The notes: a model not told the origin generated them from the letters alone. Positions 45,575-56,666 are shown, numbered from the stretch's first letter. The stretch: 64,000 bases of DNA from Wurfbainia villosa (GCA_025175895.1 CM046004.1:12077011-12141010); one strand, 5' to 3'. Numbers and translations: made by a program.

Positions 45575-48129
45575 GGTCGAACGATTTTAATTGTCGCAAT
45601 ATCGTTCCCAAATTATTTACCGAACCCCCTAACTACACTAATGCAGTATAGGACTGACTCGGATCGTCTCCTAACGAACCTAATGGTTGGACGTTTATTT
45701 TTAAATAGAAGTAAACATTGGAGTTTTTTATAATTATCAAAACAATTAAAATGCAAAATCAAAAGCAAACATGAGAATTAAACATGCAAAAAGTAAATCT
45801 AACTACTGAATGACAAGTAACAAGCAACTATCCTAATGCACAAAAGTAAGTGATCACGCACCGCACTGTCACTATACGGTATAATGATCAAATAAATGTG
45901 AACAATTCAACCATGCACCGTACTGTCATTATACGGCACAGTGATCAAACAATCACTGAAAAACTAAACTAACAGACAGAAAGGAAATCGACCAAGCACC
46001 GCATTGTCACTATACGGTACAATGATCAAACAAATGTGAACAATTCAACCATGCACCGCACTGTCACTATACGGCACAGTGATCAAACAGTCACTAAAAA
46101 CTACAATAAATGAAATGCAATATATGAAAGCAATTCAACCAAGCACCGCACTGTCACTATACGGTACATTGGTCGAATGTAAATGAAACTATCCTAACAA
46201 CTAAAGCATAACACAAATAAAACTCTAACTATGACTCGAATTAAACACAAGTTAGAATACAGAATAAAATACAAGGTAAACCGCAGATTAAAATACAAAG
46301 TAAAATACTAGTGAAAACACAGGTTACGAACACTAGTAAAAATACAATTCAAGACCACTGGTGAAATCACATATTAAAAACACTAGCGAAAACACAATTG
46401 AAAACACTAATGCAACCACAATGTAATAACACCAGTGACAACACAAGTGCAAATACGAAGGAAAACACAAACTGAACCATAAACTGAACCACAAACTCAA
46501 ATCACACAAAGTAACAAGGTAACACAGTAAAACAATAACAAACACAATACTAAATCAACAGTAGATCAATAAAGTAAATCAACAGTCATCCATAAACACC
46601 GGAAAGGTACCACCCTCTCTGGTGACCTACGACAATACCGAACACTCCAAGGGTCTCAGGGTACGGATCTCTCGTCGGATTCCGACGAGAGTTGGATCGA
46701 TGCGGTAGTTCACAGCTTCGATGATGGATGTGGGACTGCCATGACCATGAGCAGTCAATGGATGGAATCGGATCTGGGAACTGATGATCGTCGCCACCAG
46801 CTACTGTTGAAGATCGCCCTGGATTGGAAGACGCACTACCGCCGGAGCTGGAAAAAGATTCTGTGGGATCCCAATAGTAGCAAGTCACCCCTAGCTTCGC
46901 GTGACCACGTCCCACTAGGGTAGCTCAACTCCGTCGGTGAGGGATTTGAGGATCGCCGGTGAAGACAGACGAACTCCACCGCTCGGTCGATGGACTGTCA
47001 CCGCCCAAATGGAGCTGCAAGCTCCGCCGGACTAAAGGAAGGAGAGGACGCCGAGTGGAATGGAATCGGGGAGGACCATGGATTGCCAGAATCCGTCGCC
47101 AGAGTGCTGTTGTGGAATCGCTGCCATCGCTCTCGTTTTGGGATGAAGAAGGGGTTGCACTGCGTGGAGGAGATGAGGGAATAGGGAATGCCACCGCTGG
47201 CCTTGGTGGAGGAAGGGAACAGCCGGCAGTGCTCTGGGCGGATGCTGTGGAAGAAAGTCATCGGCGGGGTGCGATTTGGGGAGGAAGATGCGCGGATTAG
47301 GGGAAGAAGAAAAACTGCAGATCGCAATCATTTTTTTGGGATGAAGAAGACGCGTGAAGCAGATGATTAAAGGATTTTTCTGAGTCGTCCGATCATTTAG
47401 CCCATTGATCTCAGTCGTCCAAATGAAACTAGGGCTTGATGATCAGGACACTCTCCTCCTCCGATCAAGGTCTTTCATTTTACTATATTTTGAAGCTTTT
47501 GAGAGCCGCTAAGAAGTGAAAAGGGGGCCTTATCATATTTATCCCCTTGGATCCAAGAGCAAGACTTAGCAATACGTAACTGAACGAAGCACACTCTAGA
47601 TTCAAATTAATGGCTCAGATCGAGCCATCACATTGGATGGTCTAGATTGCTCCAATGTCTAATGAATGGAACTGATTGAATCTGAATGGAAAATCACGAT
47701 TGACCAGAACTAGATGAAAGGATAAGATGTCCAGATCTAAATGTACAGACCAGATCTCTTCAGATCTAGATAGATGGCTCAGAATCGATCAGATCTCATC
47801 GAACGGTCAGGATTGACTAGATCTGAACCCTTTGATTAAACTGCTTCTGATCTTGATGAAAGGTCCAGATTAATCACGTTTGAAATAATCCTTCTATCCC
47901 TAGATGAAGCCATATTTGATCCAACTTTAGTCTAGTCCAGTGGCTCATCTCGATCTCCTACAAACAAAGATAAAATTTACATATAAGTCCAAAATTTAAG
48001 AGAATTTACAATAAGGTCCAAAAGATGATCCAACTCATAAAACATGCAAATAATCAATAATTCAACACACAAGAGGATTAAAATGATGATATTAAGGACC
48101 AAAATAATATAACAAAATGGCAGTTATCA
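45575..48129 (-). repeat. C 5' LTR (2555 bp)
   Basis: Partner of 26252-28781 and colinear over most of its length, including the CACTGT boxes (about 45860-46170). At about 47437-47592 it carries ~155 bp unrelated to the other LTR's 28092-28250. The open frames seen in the left copy's GC-rich part are broken here. Confidence 0.9.
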
Positions 48130-48598
48130 GTTACCGAAGTTGTTTAGGGCTTCGGCGTGCCATCCTAGCCATCGTGCCTCCTCCCTAGGTTTGGGCGGAG
48201 CCATCCTTATATAGATGTCGCCTCGGACCATTGCGAAATCGGGAAAAAACCCTAGTCATGCAACTCCATCGGGCTGCCACACGCCCGTGTGTTTCCACAG
48301 GCCAGGCTGTGTGCGGCCCTGGTGTGCCAATCTTCACCCATCGGACACATCCGTGTGAATCCACACGCCCTGGTCGTGTCCCACTCTGCGTCTAGCGTGA
48401 AACTTCCTTCTTTCGCTCCGAAAATGCATCTTTTCCGCTCGAAAAGCCAACCTGCATAGAAAAATATAACGAGCAGACCTCCGAACTAGAAAATAGGAAA
48501 TGCATGCGAAAATAGAGTAACATATGCATGAAACTATCACAAAATGTAATAAGATGTGAGCGAAAACTATGCCTAAAACCCTATATGTTTTGCTCACA

Positions 48599-49331
48599 TC
48601 TGGCACCAATTAAGCCTTCTTCACTCTTTTTGGTCATTTGCTCTTATAATGCCCTTGCTCCCTACACTCAAAACACATAATATGATTTTTATCTTTAATT
48701 ACTATGTTTGAGTTACCTAGGTCGGTGGTAGGAGACCCTTGTGCTTGCTCTTCTTCTCATCCAGAGTTAGATGGCTTTTCTTGCTCTTGCTCCGGATCTA
48801 GTGATCTAATCTCCTCCCCCTCAATCCTAGAGGTGGAGTTTTCTTCAACATCATCTTCCTCGGATGTTGAACACCTTTCAACTTCTGAGTCCTCAAGCTC
48901 TTGAGTGGATGAGCTTGCTTCTTCTTCAGGCCTGCCCTCAAGAGATTGAGATGATGATGAACTTTTCCCGACATCCTCTACTTGTGCCGATGAGGGCTCT
49001 TCGTGGAACTTGACTAACTTGTTCCATAGCTCTTTAGCATCCTTAAATTCACCTAATCTACACAAAATATCATTAAATACCAAACTAATCAACATTTCGA
49101 TTACCTTGTCATTTCTCTCAGATCTTTGAATTTGGTCCTCCGTCCATTCCTTTTTCTTGAGGACTCTCTTCTTCTTGTCCAATGGAGCCTCAAAACCTTG
49201 TGTCATGACAATCAAATTTTATATATCGCACATAATAAATGCTTCATCCTGCCTTTCTAATACCCAAAGTTCTCGCGGTCGAAGGTAGGTGGAACCATGA
49301 TGTCATGGCCCAATCCCTTTGGAAACTCCAT
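48599..49331 (-). pseudogene. K gag 5' part, disrupted and cut by element D
   Basis: Starts at 49331 (MEFPKGLGHDIM). An in-frame TAG follows FGY near 49258, and a frameshift leads into the open part 49215-48757 (LGEFKDAKELWNKL, acidic and serine-rich linker). The first knuckle (CFECREQGHYKSK) starts near 48680, and its last cysteine position is TGA. Element D's LTR ends the gene at 48599. Confidence 0.8.
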
Positions 49332-49385
49332 CTTCCCTCTAGCACTTTGTGCTCTCTTGGTGAGTAATCCTTGAAGAGTGACCCC

Positions 49386-49452
49386 ACTTTGATACCAATT
49401 GTAAGGTATCAGAGCGATTTGTTTCTTCTGAGAGCCCCAGACTCTAATACCA
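49386..49452 (-). other. K leader with two primer-site copies and one inverted copy
   Basis: Next to the LTR is a degenerate site (minus-strand TGGTATTAGAGT, 49441-49452). A second (minus-strand TGGTATCAAAGT, 49386-49397) lies 55 bp further in. Between them the plus strand reads GGTATCAGAGC (49405-49415), an inverted copy. The text around the outer copy resembles the B/G leader and that around the inner copy resembles the E leader. Confidence 0.75.
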
Positions 49453-51699
49453 ATTGTAGGGACCAATATGGTCGTGCTGGAGGGGGGTGAATAGCGATTC
49501 ATCGATTTCGTCATTCGTTCACATGCTCGTCTACAATGATGTTAGTGCGCAATGGAATACAAAAAGAAATGCACAACAAATACAAAATCACAACCAAACA
49601 CAACGATATAATAAGTTCGGAACCTAGGGTTTTTACTCCATGGGCGAGCTCTAGTGATGCACACCACCTGTAAAATATCAGAAAAAAAATAATAAAATAA
49701 AATATTCCTTGTCAATTGATAAATTATCTTGTGTAATTTTTCAAGAGTTTTTAGAAATTTATCTAGAATTGAATGGAGTTCATATGATCAAATCAAAGGA
49801 AGATTAAGACTTAAATAGGTGATTGCGTTAGACTTGAGCTAGCTCAACCATTTGGGCGATTTCTAAAAAAGCAAAAAACAAAAAGAAAACCATTTCTTTT
49901 TCTCATTTCTCCGTTACCGCTCGACTCCTCTTCTCCGGCCGATCCTCTTCTTCTCTTCCCCTCTCGATCTCGATTCTTCGTCTCTCTCGCAATTCCTCAC
50001 CGCGACTGCATCTCCGCTGCCGCCTTCTCCCTCGCGCGCCGGCCACGCCTAGCTGCCGATTTGCCTTTGCTTTGCAACCATCGCACATGCGTCGCCGCTC
50101 GTGCGAGTCGGCCAGAAGCCAGATGTCGCGACCTCCATGCGCTCGCCACCTGCCCTCTGTTGCCGCACGTCGCCCTCTCTTCTTCCCGATCTTCGCCGCC
50201 AGTCGATTTGCCTCCGGCCACCATGGATAACCTCGGCAGTCGACCCCTCTCGATCTCACTCAAGCGCCGACCATTTTGCCCCTCTCTATTTCTTCCGGTT
50301 TGAAGGCAGTCGGTGTTGCCGCCCCATCACAGCTGCAACACCATCGCTCGACATCCGACGTCGCCACTCTGCCGGACTGATTGGTTGCTTTTCCAAATCT
50401 GCCTCGCTGTGAGCTGCCCTGGCCGATTGTTGTCAGAGTAGGTAAGAGTTGCTCTTCCTCAATCTTGGATGAGATCTAGGTTTTAGCTGTGGTTATTTCT
50501 CGTTCTGAATTGATCAGTATATATGGGCAGTGGTTTGTGTCGGTAAATAGGGGATAGGAGGGACGAGGCTGACGGTGGAGTTTCTAGGGCTGGTAAGCTT
50601 GATTTACCTTTCCCTTCAATTGTTGTTGTTTGATTTTTGTTACCTATCGAGGAGTCTTGGTTGTGAAGGGATCCCATGTGATTGTAGGTGCTACTTTATG
50701 AGTTCAAGAGGGGCGGTGGTGGTATGGATCGAAGTGTTGATTGATCTTGAGGTGAGATGTGTATTGACTTATGTTATGACTGTGTTGTTAGGTTGATGTT
50801 GTGGTGATGTTGATGTAGTAGATGAGTACCATATGGATACTCTGTTTGTGCCGGTGGTAGGGGCTATGAATAGGGTTTGGTTTGAGGTTCGTCAGGTCCC
50901 TAAATTAGTGTGAAATGTCGGTTGTTGATCAAGCTGTGTGATGCTCTAATCTCGGCTACAAATGGGGCTATGGATAAATATGTTTGTAGTTATGTATGGA
51001 GTTGAAAGTTGTAGGTTATCATATTCGCTAATTGGAAACTGTGGGTTAATTATGGTGTTAACTATACAAGCTGAGGGATTAATGTGAAGGCTTGATTTGG
51101 TTAATTGGATAACTAGATCAATCTAGTTGATCGGGATACGAAGTCGATGTAGGATACAATTCGATTATTCATCGTATACTTGTACTTAATCATAATGTTT
51201 GATATGTGCAGGACGTGGATACGAGGCAGGTTCGCGGATGTGAGTACAATCAATATTGGTGTTCTACATATCAGGTGGGTAATTTCCTACCCTGGTCAGG
51301 TAGTTGTCGTTACATACAGATTTAGACATATATATGATCATATTATATGTTCATATTATCTTGACCCTGCTCTTATTTATTCTTGTGCTTGATACTTGTC
51401 GTTGGCCATATATGCTCTAATGTTGATATCACATTTTCCTTTATCATGATTGAGGTGTTACAGATGTGATGTAAGTAGATCTATAAATGTTTAGTAGGGT
51501 GTAGATGTTGGAGTACAGATGATGACCTGATTTGTAAATTGGGTAAAAGGTCATCCGTGGGTAAGTAAGGTCCTGAACGTAGGATTGATTTCAATACCCT
51601 TATGTTGCATGTTTACTACCGATCAGGTGTTGTGTAATGGTCAGGTGAATTGTGATTAGTGTGTCACTACAGACTGGTGGTCCTAGCTTATTATGAACA

Positions 51700-51900
51700 G
51701 TTGAGTATGACTCTCTACAGGATAGAGAGTGCATCGATCAGTTGAGTTCGACTCTTTACATGATAGAGAGTGCGTCGATCAGTTGAGTATGACTCTCTAC
51801 ATGATAGAGAGTGTTATGATCAATTGAGTATGACTCTTTGCAGGATAGAGAGTGTGTTAATCAGATTGGTATGACTCTCTGTAGAATAGAGAGTCTGTGG
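51700..51900 (+). repeat. 41-bp tandem repeat in J LTR, about 5 units
   Basis: Units read GTTGAGTATGACTCTCTACA, then GGATAGAGAGTGCATCGATCA, with divergence rising in the last two. Each holds ACTCTCTA...TAGAGAGT, an 8-bp stem able to fold into a hairpin. Confidence 0.85.
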
Positions 51901-52587
51901 TGGATGTATGTATGCGTGACTGTGCATTCATATCATTTGCATGCATACTGACGACATAGTCTCCCTTATTGTTGAGAGAGTCGTCAGTCATCCTGCCTCC
52001 CAGGTTACTCATGGAGGAGTAACTGGTGTGAGGGCAAAGCATTTGTTGTGCCACACTCTACCACTATAGACGGTAGTAGTTGGAGTTGTGTGCAGTTGTC
52101 CTGGGTGCGTGGCACTCGACCACTCATAGGTAGTGTCAGTCAAAGTGGCCAGCAGCAGGGACCCCCATTGTGTAGCGAGCTCTTTACGGTCATATGCTAC
52201 TCATTCATACTGCCCACTCGGCCACTCTAAAGCAGTGGTTGGTATTGAGTTGGGACAGTTGTCATGTCGTGCCACCTAGGCCACACTGGGGTCGTGGTAG
52301 CGAGTAAAGGTGCGCAGGCATGACCATGGATGCTGCATTATCGTATCTTATGGTATTTCACATATTACCATATATATATACATACAGTCTATATATATAT
52401 GCTTATTGTGATGTTGCATTTGATTGTACTATGCTTGCTGCATTTGGTTATACATCATCTTCATACATGCTACTCGCATTTGTTATATGATTGTGTCAGA
52501 TACCTGTATACTTGTTGGTCGGACCATTAGATACCTTTAATCAGTATTTATGATGTTGTATGGTTTAGACCAGATTTCCTATGATAT

Positions 52588-52604
52588 ACACCTATCCAAC
52601 ATGA

Positions 52605-52645
<41 letters not shown>

Positions 52646-52671
52646 GGATATGTGATCAGGTTGGATAGGTG
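52588..52671. repeat. TA microsatellite inside a 12-bp inverted repeat
   Basis: (TA)n at about 52608-52642, flanked by ACCTATCCAAC near 52590 and its exact complement GTTGGATAGGT near 52659. The whole could extrude as a cruciform. The right arm also begins the duplicated LTR end at 53456-53482. Confidence 0.7.
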
Positions 52672-53286
52672 TAGCGTAGCAGACTTTCAGGTATGTCTGC
52701 ATTTTACATTGTTCATTTGGTAGAAGGTATATGCATGTATATGATTATCATGTTGGTGTTTACCTGATGTACCTGTAGATTTTTTTGTTGAATTACATGT
52801 GATATTTGATATATACATGTTTTTCTTATTACCTGCTGAGTTTTACTCACCGCCACGGACCCTGGGTTTTTCTATCGCCCAGGTAACAGGTAGAAGTCTT
52901 CGTGATGACTTGGAGTACCGCTGGCTGGCATCGTCTCATCTCAACTCTGAGAGTCCGGCTTTTTGGGTTATCGTTGGTGTTTCGATATGTCTTTGGTTTT
53001 ATGTGAGGATTTGTAGTGTTGAACACTATTATTGTTGTACCGTGCTTTCTGGTTTTGTTGCAGTATTTTCTTAGTTGGGTGTTAGTCATACCGGTATGCA
53101 TGTTGATGGTGGTTTGTATTGTAGTTATGTAAATTCCGTCGTGTTTTGTTGTGTTATTATGGTTACATTTATATATGTTATTGTTATTGTGGGCCCAAGG
53201 ACCTTGTATAAACAGGATATGTTGCCACGTACAGGGGAGATGTCGTCCGTTTAATTTTCGGCTCGACATACTCTCGGGGCATGACA

Positions 53287-53455
53287 ACTTTAGTGGTATC
53301 AGAGCCCTAGGTTCTGCGATGTCATACCATGTTGTTTTTGTGTCGAGTCTTGGATTCTCAGGAGTCGATTTGTTTCAATTTTGGTTTTCTGAGATTAGAT
53401 GGACAGAGACACAAGCTCCAGGCAACACGAGGTATGTTTCAGGTTGGAGCACCGC
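53287..53455 (+). other. J primer binding site and residual leader
   Basis: TGGTATCAGAGCCC at 53294-53307 is the Met-tRNA site used by Tekay-type chromoviruses. About 150 bp of leader follow, then the joint to the truncated LTR at about 53456. Confidence 0.8.
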
Positions 53456-54098
53456 TGGATATGCGCTCAAGTTGGATAGGTGTAGCGTAGCGGACTTTCA
53501 GGTATGTTTTTATTTTACATTGTTCATTTGGTTAGAAGGTATATGCATGTATATGATTATCATGTTGGTGTTTACCTTATGTACCTGTAGATTTTTCTAT
53601 TGAATTACATGTGATATTTGATATATACATGTTTTTCTTATTACCTGCTGAGTTTTACTCACCACCATGGACCCTGGGTTTTTTTGTCGCCCAGGTACCA
53701 GGTAGAAGTCTTCATGACAGCTTGGAGCACCGCTGGCTGGCATCGTCTCATCTCAACTCCGAGAGTCCGGGTTTTTGGGTTATCGTTGGTGTTTCAATAT
53801 GTCTTTGGTTTTATGTGAGGATTTGTAGTGTTAAACACTATTATTGTTGTACCGTGCTTTCTGGTTTTGTTACGGCATTTTCTTAGTTGGGTGTTAGTCA
53901 TACCATTATGCATGTTGATGGTGGTTTGTATTGTAGTTATGTAAATTCCGTCGTGTTTTGTTGTGTTATTATGGTTACATTTATATATGTTATTGTTATT
54001 GTGGGCCCAAGGGCCTTGTATAAATAGGATATGTTGCCACGTACAGGGGAGATGTCGTCCGTTTGATTTTCGGCTCGGCATACTCTCGGGGCGTGACA
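53456..54098 (+). repeat. J 3' LTR, last 643 bp only
   Basis: Matches 52645-53286 nearly base for base, from TGGATATG to the terminal GACA. The first ~2970 bp of this LTR are missing. Confidence 0.88.
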
Positions 54099-54356
54099 CC
54101 ACCACTATCAAACTTCATCTTCTTGGTGACACACCAGAGGTGGAGAAACTTCTTACAATGAATTACAACAGTAATAATAAAGATACAACCAAAGAACAAC
54201 AAGATTACAAATGAAATGCAAAGAAACACTTTACAAATGAGAGTTTTGAATGCTTGTTGATTTGGTTACTTGAACGAGCTTGAAAGGTCTGGAATGCAGA
54301 GAAATTCCCCTTCAAGATCACCAAAAATCAGCAGCCATCTTCCTTCCCTTCAAGCT

Positions 54357-54366
54357 CCTTATAAAG
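54357..54366 (-). promoter_or_regulatory. Predicted TATA box, K 5' LTR
   Basis: Minus-strand CTTTATAAGG, at the same place relative to neighbouring LTR blocks as the E and G sites. K's transcript would now run into J. Inferred only. Confidence 0.4.
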
Positions 54367-55524
54367 AATCCGTCAAGCTGAATTTTTGCCATCCAATCAA
54401 CTGCTCTTACCCAACAATCGATTGATCACTTAGTCATTGCCTCACAATGACTTAATTCATGTCAAAAAGTTGCCCATTAGTTTACTGCCATGACCTAGCA
54501 GTCGACTACCATAGTCACCAATCGAATGCCATGAGCAAGCAGTCGACTGCTCAACATTCTATACCCTGGTCTCTTAATTCCAGTTGACTGCTCTACCCTA
54601 ACAGTCGACTAGTGTGGACTAGTTGACTTCTCAACCCTAGCAGTCGACTACCAGAGTCACAAATCAACAATCGAGCCTCAGTCAAATACTTGACCAGTCG
54701 ATTGGAACATAACCCCACTCGACTGATCTGAATCAACTAGATTTTTTAGTATCAAACAGCCGGACAATCAACTGTTCCATAACCCCAGTCAATTGGTAAA
54801 CCTTAAACATGAGGTTTAACCTAAATATAATCCCCTCATACTTGATAACCACCCTTATCCTAGACCTAAGTCTTCTAGCCACCTACATCAGCCTCATGCC
54901 TCTCAAATCCCTTGAGTCCACAACTCTTCATCCTTTGCGTTAACCTTTAGGTGCTTCCATTAACTATGTCATGCTAACCGGGTCATTTGCCAAGGTTCAT
55001 TTGGACTTATGCCGCTAAGACCCATCTTGGACTTTACGTTGCCAAAACCTCACCCTTGGACTTCTTTGCCAAGATCCATTTGGACTTATGCCGCCAAGAC
55101 CCATACTTGGACTTTATCCTACCAAGCCTACCCTTCGACTTTCCCTTTACTAAGCACCCATGACTTAAACTTTTCTTTCCAACTCTATGTTGGACTTTCT
55201 CTAGCTAACTTCATGTTAGACTTTCCAATTGCTAAAGTTCACTTGAACTTTACGCTGCTAAGACTACACACTTGGACTTATGTTGTCAAGACTATACCTT
55301 TGGACTTTACCATTGCCAAGGACCCATGACTTGGACTTTCCATGCCAAGTATCCAAACTTGGACTTTCCATGCCAAGTACCCATGACTTGGACTTCTCAA
55401 TCATGTGGTTAAACAATGATCAAACTCATTGTCAAACCATTGACAATCCAATTGTCAAACATCAAAACTCTACTCAAGTTCACTCGAGTCTGGTCAATCG
55501 TGACCTGGGCCGATTGCACCAACA

Positions 55525-56290
55525 TGATGGGTGGAGCTTGCTCTAAAACTTTGTCAGAGTTGCTTGAAGCTTTTCTGAAGTGGTTGGTCATTGTGATGGG
55601 CGGGGGTCATTGCGATGAAAGCTAGTGGTGCCTCTACGCCATTAGTCTCCTTAAGTGTTGGTGCCATTTCTCTAGATGGTGACTCAAAGGATTCTTGGTT
55701 GGGACATGACTTTTGAATATGTTTCTTCATCGCCCGCCAACATCTTGTCATTGTCATACAAAAAGTAATGAAGTAAGTGAGTCAATAGTTGTAATTTAAG
55801 GTTATAGTAAGTACCTAAAGGAAGAGCTAGTTTGGTTGATATTGAACTCAATCCATAGTGGAATAGTAGATCCTCCTCCATAAGTATATTAACATTAAGA
55901 CAAAGGCTTTGGAGATGGGATATTGCATCTTGATATCCTATAGTTTCCTTGTATCCATTGAGATCTGGTTAGGAGAAAAGTCAATTTTCCATTGAAAGAG
56001 CCAAGTAAAAGGTATTGAAGGGTGAATAAAAAATTAATAGATTTTCCATTGTTTATGAGAGGAGGGGAAGTTGTATAAAAATTGATAGGATGATCGAGCA
56101 CCGAAGAAGAAAACCCCTTCCTCTCCTTTCTTCATATGAAATAAACAATCAAACGGTGGGGGACACAATGGAATACGGTAGGAATAGAAAACGTTGGTGA
56201 TCCCACATAAGAATCAAAAGGAATTTCGGATAATTAGTTTAAGGGGATGTGAAAGTAGGATGTGATTTCTTCAAATATGAAAGGAATTAG
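55525..56290. other. Unassigned DNA between K and L
   Basis: The only stretch of any length that I cannot place in an element. Two overlapping minus-strand frames (55757-55554 and 55881-55684) are 67 and 65 codons long and show no motif I recognise. It could be original host intergenic DNA, decayed gene exons, or an old element. The base composition is AT-rich. Confidence 0.4.
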
Positions 56291-56665
56291 TGTAACCGCT
56301 TATTGCGGCTGCAGCGTGCACACGTTGCTTTGCAACTTGTGCATGCGTTGCATGAAGTGCGGTTGGCGCACTTCGTGCAGCGCAGAAATACACCCCCTTT
56401 ATAAGGGGATGTGCGTCCAAGAGCGAGAGATATAGAACGCCGAAGCGCTGCTGGAAGTGTGAGCGAACTATTGTCGGAGTGAAGAGCGAACACTAAGCTT
56501 GGATCTTGTCTCGTGGAAGAGAAGGACTTTTCCGGCGTGATCATTCCTCAGACGGCAAGCAGACTCGTCGTCCTAAAAGTCCCGAAAGAAAAAACTCACT
56601 GTAAGTTTTTGTTTTTCTTTTATTTTTACTTAGGTAATCTCGATTAGATGCCAAAACTACCAACA
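56291..56665 (+). repeat. L 5' LTR (about 375 bp; start tentative)
   Basis: The end (CTACCAACA at 56665) is set by the primer-like site right after it. The start is a guess at TGTAACCGC (56291), because the 3' LTR is not in the window. A TATA box CTTTATAAGG is at 56397-56406. The sequence is rich in TGCA/GTGCA words (56309-56390). Confidence 0.55.
56397..56406 (+). promoter_or_regulatory. Predicted TATA box, L 5' LTR
   Basis: CTTTATAAGG, about 105 bp from the tentative LTR start and 260 bp from its end, a normal spacing for a short Copia LTR. Inferred only. Confidence 0.55.
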
Positions 56666-56666
56666 A

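Larger units (their letters stand above)
26252..48129 (-). mobile_element. Element C: Athila-like Gypsy element with 2.5 kb LTRs
   Basis: Perfect TSD GTTAC (26247-26251, 48130-48134). Left LTR 26252-28781, right LTR 45575-48129, primer site 45551-45569. Without the nested element B, the internal region is only about 2.8 kb. It goes almost directly from the leader to the end of reverse transcriptase, so gag, protease and most of reverse transcriptase are deleted. Remaining fragments are reverse transcriptase end (31005-31286) and integrase (30297-30566). Confidence 0.9.
23925..48598 (-). mobile_element. Element D: Athila-like Gypsy element, 5' end only
   Basis: Minus-strand remnant: gag (25084 down to 23925), leader, primer site, and a 5' LTR split by element C (25351-26251 and 48135-48598). 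The remaining internal region and the 3' LTR are missing, presumably lost in the deletion whose joint is at 19517. D's right edge interrupts K's gag near its first knuckle. The putative right TSD TCTGG (48599-48603) cannot be checked. Confidence 0.8.
25351..48598 (-). repeat. D 5' LTR, split by element C (25351-26251, 48135-48598)
   Basis: About 1365 bp in two pieces. The left piece starts TGATGCGCAC and holds the conserved GCACGGATATCGTCAAGTAA and CCCACAGGGACTG words of Athila LTR ends. The right piece has CACACGCCCGTGTG-like motifs (48276-48380) and ends GCTCACA. The duplication GTTAC marks C's insertion. Confidence 0.8.
49669..53286 (+). repeat. J 5' LTR (3618 bp)
   Basis: Begins TGTAAAATATC, ends GGGGCATGACA before the primer site. 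It contains a GC-rich segment (49910-50420) with chance open frames on both strands, a 41-bp tandem array (51700-51900), and a TA microsatellite (52608-52642). Its last 640 bp are repeated at 53456-54098. Confidence 0.88.
49669..54098 (+). mobile_element. Element J: chromovirus reduced to LTR, leader and LTR end
   Basis: Perfect TSD CCACC (49664-49668, 54099-54103). A full 5' LTR (49669-53286), a primer site and about 160 bp of leader are followed directly by the last ~643 bp of a second LTR (53456-54098). All coding sequence and most of the 3' LTR are gone. The LTR ending CTCTCGGGGC(A/G)TGACA relates it to H. Confidence 0.9.
4237..55524 (-). mobile_element. Element K: outermost gag-only LTR element (minus strand)
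   Basis: Reconstructed from pieces: 3' LTR parts 4237-4555 and 17588-18115, 3' internal non-coding DNA 18116-19517, gag remnant 48599-49331, leader, and 5' LTR parts 49455-49668 and 54104-55524. The two LTRs share a long colinear stretch found in no other element here. Examples are the CAACAATCGAGCC-type block at about 4250 and 54665 and the run of PPT-proximal repeats. K is split by H, F, J and by the D/E complex. Assigning both halves to one element is inference, because a deletion at 19517 removed the middle. The far end of the 3' LTR lies outside the window. Confidence 0.7.
49455..55524 (-). repeat. K 5' LTR, split by element J (49455-49668, 54104-55524)
   Basis: Begins TGTAGGGACC, ends GATTGCACCAACA. 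About 1635 bp after removing J. Several GTCGACT-type motifs are at 54499-54650, and a TATA-like site lies on the minus strand (54357-54366, CTTTATAAGG). The many ACTTGGACTTT repeat units run from 55000 to 55400. The right flank is not a polypurine tract, so this is the outer end of the element. Confidence 0.85.

Noticed and set aside
49903..50412. Several GC-rich open frames on both strands near the start of J's LTR
   Set aside because: GC-rich LTR sequence with few stops in all frames. No motif, and overlapping frames on opposite strands.
52847..53287. 146-codon minus-strand frame in J's LTR, repeated at 53794-54111
   Set aside because: It is the reverse complement of the duplicated LTR end; two copies simply reflect the LTR duplication.
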